Shown here: positions 59,257 to 64,000 of the stretch, piece after piece
How the letters are laid out: every line of letters starts with the position of its first letter
How positions within the stretch are numbered: position 1 is the first letter of the stretch
Assembly: GCF_000203795.2 (NCBI RefSeq)
Contig: NW_006281116.1
Span: forward strand, 79,195-143,194
Direction: 5' to 3'
Origin: Batrachochytrium dendrobatidis JAM81
Lineage: Eukaryota > Chytridiomycota > Chytridiomycetes > Rhizophydiales
Length of the DNA: 64,000 nt
Made by a program: the position numbers and the translations under genes
Notes under the pieces: model-generated
Seen by the model: the letters and a program-made list of their open reading frames with translations, nothing else
What the model was told of the DNA's origin: nothing
Database searches by the model: none

Positions 59257-61554
59257 TCAATGGAACTGAGATTCGGTCACACCCTTTCCCATGGCAGCAG
59301 TGGATGCTACGCCTCCTTGAACAGTTTTGACTAGAGTAAGCGGTGAGATTGGCGTTGACGCAAGTGGAGATTCCAATCCGTTCAATCGATTAGCTTGTGA
59401 TTAAACACCCAATTGAGAATATACTTTTCAATGGTTATTACAAAAACTTACTTAGATTGTCATAGTATTCAGCACCAGACCACTTTTGGTGTGCGAGCGT
59501 CTCGACGTTGTTGACACGTTCCTCACGTTGGATCGTTTGAACATATGCAAGCATTCCTCGCTTGGCATAGTCGCGAGCAAATACATCGGTAATAAGAGCA
59601 TTTGAATGAAACTGGAAAACAATCAAGATGTAGAAATGTAAGTGTGTGTCCAAAGCAAACGTGGCTGTTTGAATAGAATCTAAACGTAACAAGAGCAGTA
59701 GTAATCTATTCAAATAGAACCATTCACAATAAAACTTACTCCACCAAGCGTGATAAACTGCCAAGTAAACCCAAGTTTAGCGAGATCACCAATAAAACTG
59801 GATATTTTTTCATCAGACATGCCAGCAGCATCCCAGTTGAAGGAAGGAGACAGATTGTAGGAAAGCATGGCTTCAGGAAGCACTTTGTGCACACCTTCAG
59901 CAAACTGTTTAGCTTGTTCGTAAATGGGTTTTTTAGTTTCCATCCAAATGAGATCAGCATACTTGGCATAGGCACTACCACGAGCAACGCATGCAGGCGT
60001 ACCACCTTGGTAGCGATAGTAACCCTCACGAACACGGGGTGCGTCCCAATCAAAATGGGGATCTACACCCAAGCTTTTTGCAAGCGCACGAGCATCACTA
60101 TTGGAGAGGGAAGCAGCCTTTGCAGTAAAGTCTGCACACATGGAACTTTTTCCAGAAGCATTGAGTGCCAAGACAACAGCTTCATGGTAAAGCATTATAT
60201 TGGCATTTTTGAGCCATTCAGTCTCGACAGCTTGTAATTCATTACCAGTTTTTCCAGAACCTTGAGCAGCTATCATGACAGTAGCCAATGGTTTTAGATC
60301 AGGATTGGTAGATCCAAGGATAAAGTAATGATCGCGAGTGTCAATAGTGGAAGTAAGCAGAGTTGCAGCTTCGGCATCCGTTCGAGCAACAATCAGATTG
60401 TCAACACCCATGATGTCAAATTGCAGACGAACAGCAATCAAACGGTTAATGTGCTCCATGATGGGAACCAGAACCTTGCCAGCCATATGGCCGCATTTTT
60501 TAGTGCCTGGAGCTTGATCTTCCAAATGAATTCCAGCAGCACCACGCTCTACAAACATTTTTGCAAGTTTCATGATAGCAGTGATGCCACCGTGGCCAGT
60601 ATCGGCATCGGCAATAATGGGACGAAGAAAGTCGGTATAAGGAAGCTTGGCACGAACTTCGGGAGTCGAGGTCAGACGACATTCACGTTGTTTGCGATCA
60701 TGAAACAGCTGAGCCAAAAATAAGTGCTCCACCTTGTTGGGAACAGTGTCCTGTATGCAGCGCAATATGGAACAACAATATCAAATATACGAGTATTTTT
60801 GAAATGAGAATAAAGCTTTATATCGAGTCGTTTGTAATATAATGCAGATATCGATTGATATCAAGCAATACTTACCATAGGATAGTCAGCAAGATCAGGA
60901 CCAGGCTCGTTGGAAGACGATGCAGTGGAAGACGACTGCCATCCTGACACGTAAATGGTGTCGAGGTATTTACCCATTTGGATGACCTGAACAGGATCCA
61001 GAGCACCGTAGGTAAAAGAAGCGGTTTTATTAGCCTTGTGGTTCTGCAACAGATTCCATAGTTTTTTTGCTTGATGATTCGAAGGGTAAGCAACAGGAAG
61101 AGTTCCTCTTTTGCTGACAACTTTATTAGACAGGACGGCCAACAGCAAAGAACAAATTTGGCCATGAAAGCCGGTACGAATGCAGAGTCAGTAAATTATT
61201 ATTGAAATGAAGCATGCAGTCAGTAAAGTATTATTGGAATGAAGTAGGAATTTGGAGTCAAGAGAGTAGCTTAATCATGAAAATGCAAGCGAATCCATGT
61301 TGCCATTTACACATGTGAAAGTGAAAAACATGGCAAGCCAAAATACACAAGACTGGACATGCAAGTGTCGACTTGATTCAATGCTCATGTTGTCCTACTG
61401 CAACCCTGGAACCAGACTCACCATCAGCAGCAGAGTAAGGACGAGTAACAAGTCGGAAACGGTCACTAGCCCACCACTGTTCTACTTGTAGAACTTCTTG
61501 GTCAAACGCATGTTGTTCTTCAGTCAGCTGGGCAGGAGTTAGTGCAACAGACAT
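59257..61554 (-). CDS. ICL1: Isocitrate lyase (glyoxylate cycle)
   Basis: Cleaves isocitrate to glyoxylate and succinate, allowing growth on acetate or fatty acids. Exons 61554-61422, 61120-60876, 60750-59740, 59611-59452 and 59393-59257 join in frame to 561 aa. Visible: [15 protein letters not shown], the catalytic signature [26 protein letters not shown] and [12 protein letters not shown]. The C-terminus ends TESQFH, with no SKL-type peroxisomal signal, so targeting may rely on another route or be cytosolic. Regulation by carbon source is known for fungal ICL but cannot be read from this sequence. Confidence 0.95.
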
Positions 61555-61691
61555 GATATCAATGGTGGATCTTGGCTTAGAATTGAAAGTTATTTTTATC
61601 AATTTATAGTTGTGTAAAGTCACCTGGCAATCACCAAGATTTGCTCAAGAATTGTTGAATCGTTTATTATTGGAAATCGCATTTGACAATT

Positions 61692-63713
61692 CTATGAAGC
61701 CAAATTCATAATAGTCTTCTTGACAACACTGCTTGAGTTGATCAGATTCATTCCTGTGCTACGCAATGCACTAGGAATCATTCCTCCAAATGCTCGTGCT
61801 ACTCCATCAACTGCTGCTAGCATTCCAACTCCTTTTGCAAACCGATCGCGTCCATAGGCTTCACAAACGCTACTCGATCCTACATCACTACCGTGCTGGC
61901 TTCCTTGTTCAATAGCTTTGCAAAGTGACTGTGCATCAGCTAATCCCAAATTAAGTCCCTGTCCTGCCAGTGGATGGATTGTGTGCGCTGCATCTCTGTT
62001 ATTTCATTTGTAGTGTGTCATCAAATCAGCTGTCACATTTCGATCATCCTTATCAAGTCAAGGTCAATAGTGGATGCAGTATATTTACCCAACAAGTGCC
62101 GTTCGAGTACTAGTATATGATGTGGAGTTGCGAAGTCGCAATGGAAAAGGTGCACGACTGTATGGCTGAACTCCAATAACACGCAATGCTTTTCTACTTT
62201 CCCCAGATTCAGATCCAGATCCAGATGAACGTTCGAGTCCCCATGCAATCTCATCTTTGAGATTCACTGAATCATCTATAGATCCATCTGGATGTAACTG
62301 ATCACATGCAAACTGTAGATCTTGGAGTGGGTTATGAAAGGCACAATTGACAAACTCGACAAAATGAGCATCCGACATTTTCTTGAATAGCGATGCAAGG
62401 TGTGGAGTGGTAGACCATACTAATGAAGCGTATCCTTTTGCCAGCTAATCAACCGCAACAGTTCATGCAATACATGTTGGTTACAGTATAGAAAACAACT
62501 CATTAAAATAGTATTACATACAGGAAGCATCGCAATGGGTCCAGTTGGCAAAAATCGTTGCCACGCAGTGTCATTGTCAGACGCACTATCATCAACCTGT
62601 AGTGTTGCTACTAGACCATGCATGTTGTAGTCCCACCCAATCGATTCAATTCCTGCAAACTCTCTGACTTTTGAATTCATTCCGTCTGCTCCAACCTAGT
62701 ATACAGATTACGCGCATGTTAAATCATCTAGGCATCTAATAGAAATGAAACTACTTTACCAATACATTCCAAAGTTATACATACCAACAACTGACATGAA
62801 AACTGATGTCCATTGTTTAACACCACTGTAGGAACTCCAGAGAGTGCGTCTGCTGAAATATCTGTAACAGTAGAAGAATTAAAGATGGTGATTGAAGGTG
62901 TCTGCGAGACTATTTGTGCCAAACTTGCTTGAATGAGATGATTTTGAACTATCCATCCAATTGCAGGCTCTCCATGTGGTTTTAAATCTACTTGAGATGA
63001 GTCTGCATCAAATGCCATGACTCCATCAGATGATGCGTCCCATACATGCATTTTAGTGTAGGGGTGTTTTACCAAAATACGATCCCATACACCAATCTCT
63101 ACAAAAAAAGGTTAATCTCCTGGTCAGATTGTAAAAAATAAAAGTGGATTCATAATGGCATGCATTCAGATCGATGCGACTCACGATCAAGAAACAGGGC
63201 CGATCCACGAGTTATGGAGCTGACACGATTTGCAAACTGTCCAGGCATCAGCACAGGTGATTTAAAAAGATCGCCAGCTTCAATCAAGGCAATTCGTTTT
63301 CCAGAAGAATAGGGTGATTGTGCTAGTATAGAATACAATTCAAAATGGATCAAAATGGATCAAAATGGAAATCTTTAAGCAGACAATTGTCCATAAATGA
63401 CCTTGTGAACACTGAACTCATTCAATAAGGATTCAAGTAAATGCATACCCATTGCACAGGCAGCAGCAGTCCCAATGATTCCTGCTCCAACAATACATAT
63501 ATCAAAATGGTCGGTAGGCACGCCAGTGGTTGCTGATGAACTTAAGCATGCGGCAGTGGGATGCTTGAATTGAGAGAGTTGGCAAGATCCAACATTCAAC
63601 CCAAAGATAGAATCAGCACCATACAGTGTGAGTCCAAACTGATTGAACAGAGTTGGCTTGCAGATTGCCATTCTTGATACGATGCGACTTTGTTTGGCCC
63701 ATTTTCCCAGCAT
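61692..63713 (-). CDS. COQ6: COQ6, FAD monooxygenase of ubiquinone biosynthesis
   Basis: Mitochondrial flavoprotein hydroxylating the coenzyme Q ring (C5). The N-terminus (from 63713, MLGKWAKQSRIVSR) is basic and Ser-rich, consistent with import. The FAD-binding GxGxxG is in ICIVGAGIIGTAAACAMG; a middle region carries ALIEAGD and VGADGMNSKVREFAG. The second FAD motif, LVGDAAHTIHPLAGQGLN, is complete. Some N-terminal exon junctions (63110-63420) are approximate. Upstream alternative start MAICKPTLF at ~63671 is possible. It is tandem with ICL, 137 bp apart. Confidence 0.88.
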
Positions 63714-64000
63714 AGCGTTTGGCTATTTTTGATGAAAACTCGATAATAAAAAGTTTCAATTCTTTACAGTTTGACAGGTTGAGCGCGAGTTGGGTTTCTG
63801 CCAATCTTCAAGCCAACAGCAGAACATCGTATTAATACATTGGAATACATTTACGTTGAACAAGACAAATGAATTCACTAAAGAAATCTGGACTGATCAA
63901 TCCATCATCTGTAACTGCACACATCCAACATCAACCCACAACTACAAAGGCATCGGCTCATACTGCACTTGATCATGCACTTAAATCCCACAAACTACAG
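63714..64000. other. Upstream region of COQ6 to window end, no gene seen
   Basis: About 290 bp. Only a 60-codon open frame (63790-63972, +), without recognisable features. Probably the COQ6 promoter. Confidence 0.4.

Noticed and set aside
1..64000. tRNA, rRNA or snRNA genes
   Set aside because: I saw no cloverleaf-like A/B box pairs or rRNA-like blocks while reading; a tRNAscan or Infernal run would be decisive.

Overview
This is a gene-dense, intron-rich eukaryotic window from a fungus that makes flagellated cells, most likely a chytrid (Rhizophydiales/Batrachochytrium-like; the exact taxon is an inference). Nearly every gene is split by short introns, mostly 50-120 bp, with GTAAGT-like donors. 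Alongside fungal housekeeping genes (PCNA, Ku70, TAF1, a Nup155-type nucleoporin, isocitrate lyase, COQ6) there are four cilium/flagellum genes: B9D1 (transition zone), GAS8/DRC4 and DRC8/EFCAB2 (nexin-dynein regulatory complex) and IFT27 (intraflagellar transport). All exon limits were placed by eye from splice signals, reading frame and remembered family similarity.

Layout. 0-7 kb: 3' end of an unidentified gene (+), PCNA (-), a NUDT19-like Nudix hydrolase (+) and an SDS3/SUDS3-like Sin3-HDAC subunit (-). 7.2-8.1 kb: a TA-flanked inverted-repeat element holding a broken secreted-protein-like ORF. 8.1-15.1 kb (-): one ~7 kb gene of about 25 exons, encoding a signal peptide followed by eight tandem lectin-like modules. 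15.9-22.6 kb: Ku70 (+) and a gamma-butyrobetaine/trimethyllysine dioxygenase (+), interleaved with three near-identical ~0.6 kb TIR elements. 22.8-29.2 kb: securin-like gene (-), NUFIP1-like (+), B9D1 (-), mitochondrial ribosomal protein mS29/DAP3 (+). 29.3-32.7 kb: two homeodomain genes transcribed away from each other, an atypical non-TALE protein (-) and a TALE protein (+). 32.9-46.4 kb: VTA1 (+), Ulp1/SENP SUMO protease (+), GAS8 (-), Nup155 (+), DRC8 (-). 47.2-47.6 kb: another TIR element. 47.8-64 kb: Nop12/RBM34 (-), TAF1 (+), IFT27 (-), a small TPR protein (+), LENG1 (-), isocitrate lyase (-), COQ6 (-).

Most interesting points. (1) The divergent TALE/non-TALE homeodomain pair has the architecture of a basidiomycete HD1/HD2 mating-type locus. 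(2) The secreted tandem-repeat gene is built from a symmetric phase 1-1 three-exon cassette whose introns are as conserved as its exons, which suggests recent and possibly continuing copy-number change. (3) Two near-identical inverted TIR elements bracket the last two exons of Ku70, including the SAP-domain exon. A further copy ends 1-2 bp before the DRC8 start codon. (4) Several gene pairs are head-to-head with start codons only ~80-180 bp apart, which suggests shared promoters.
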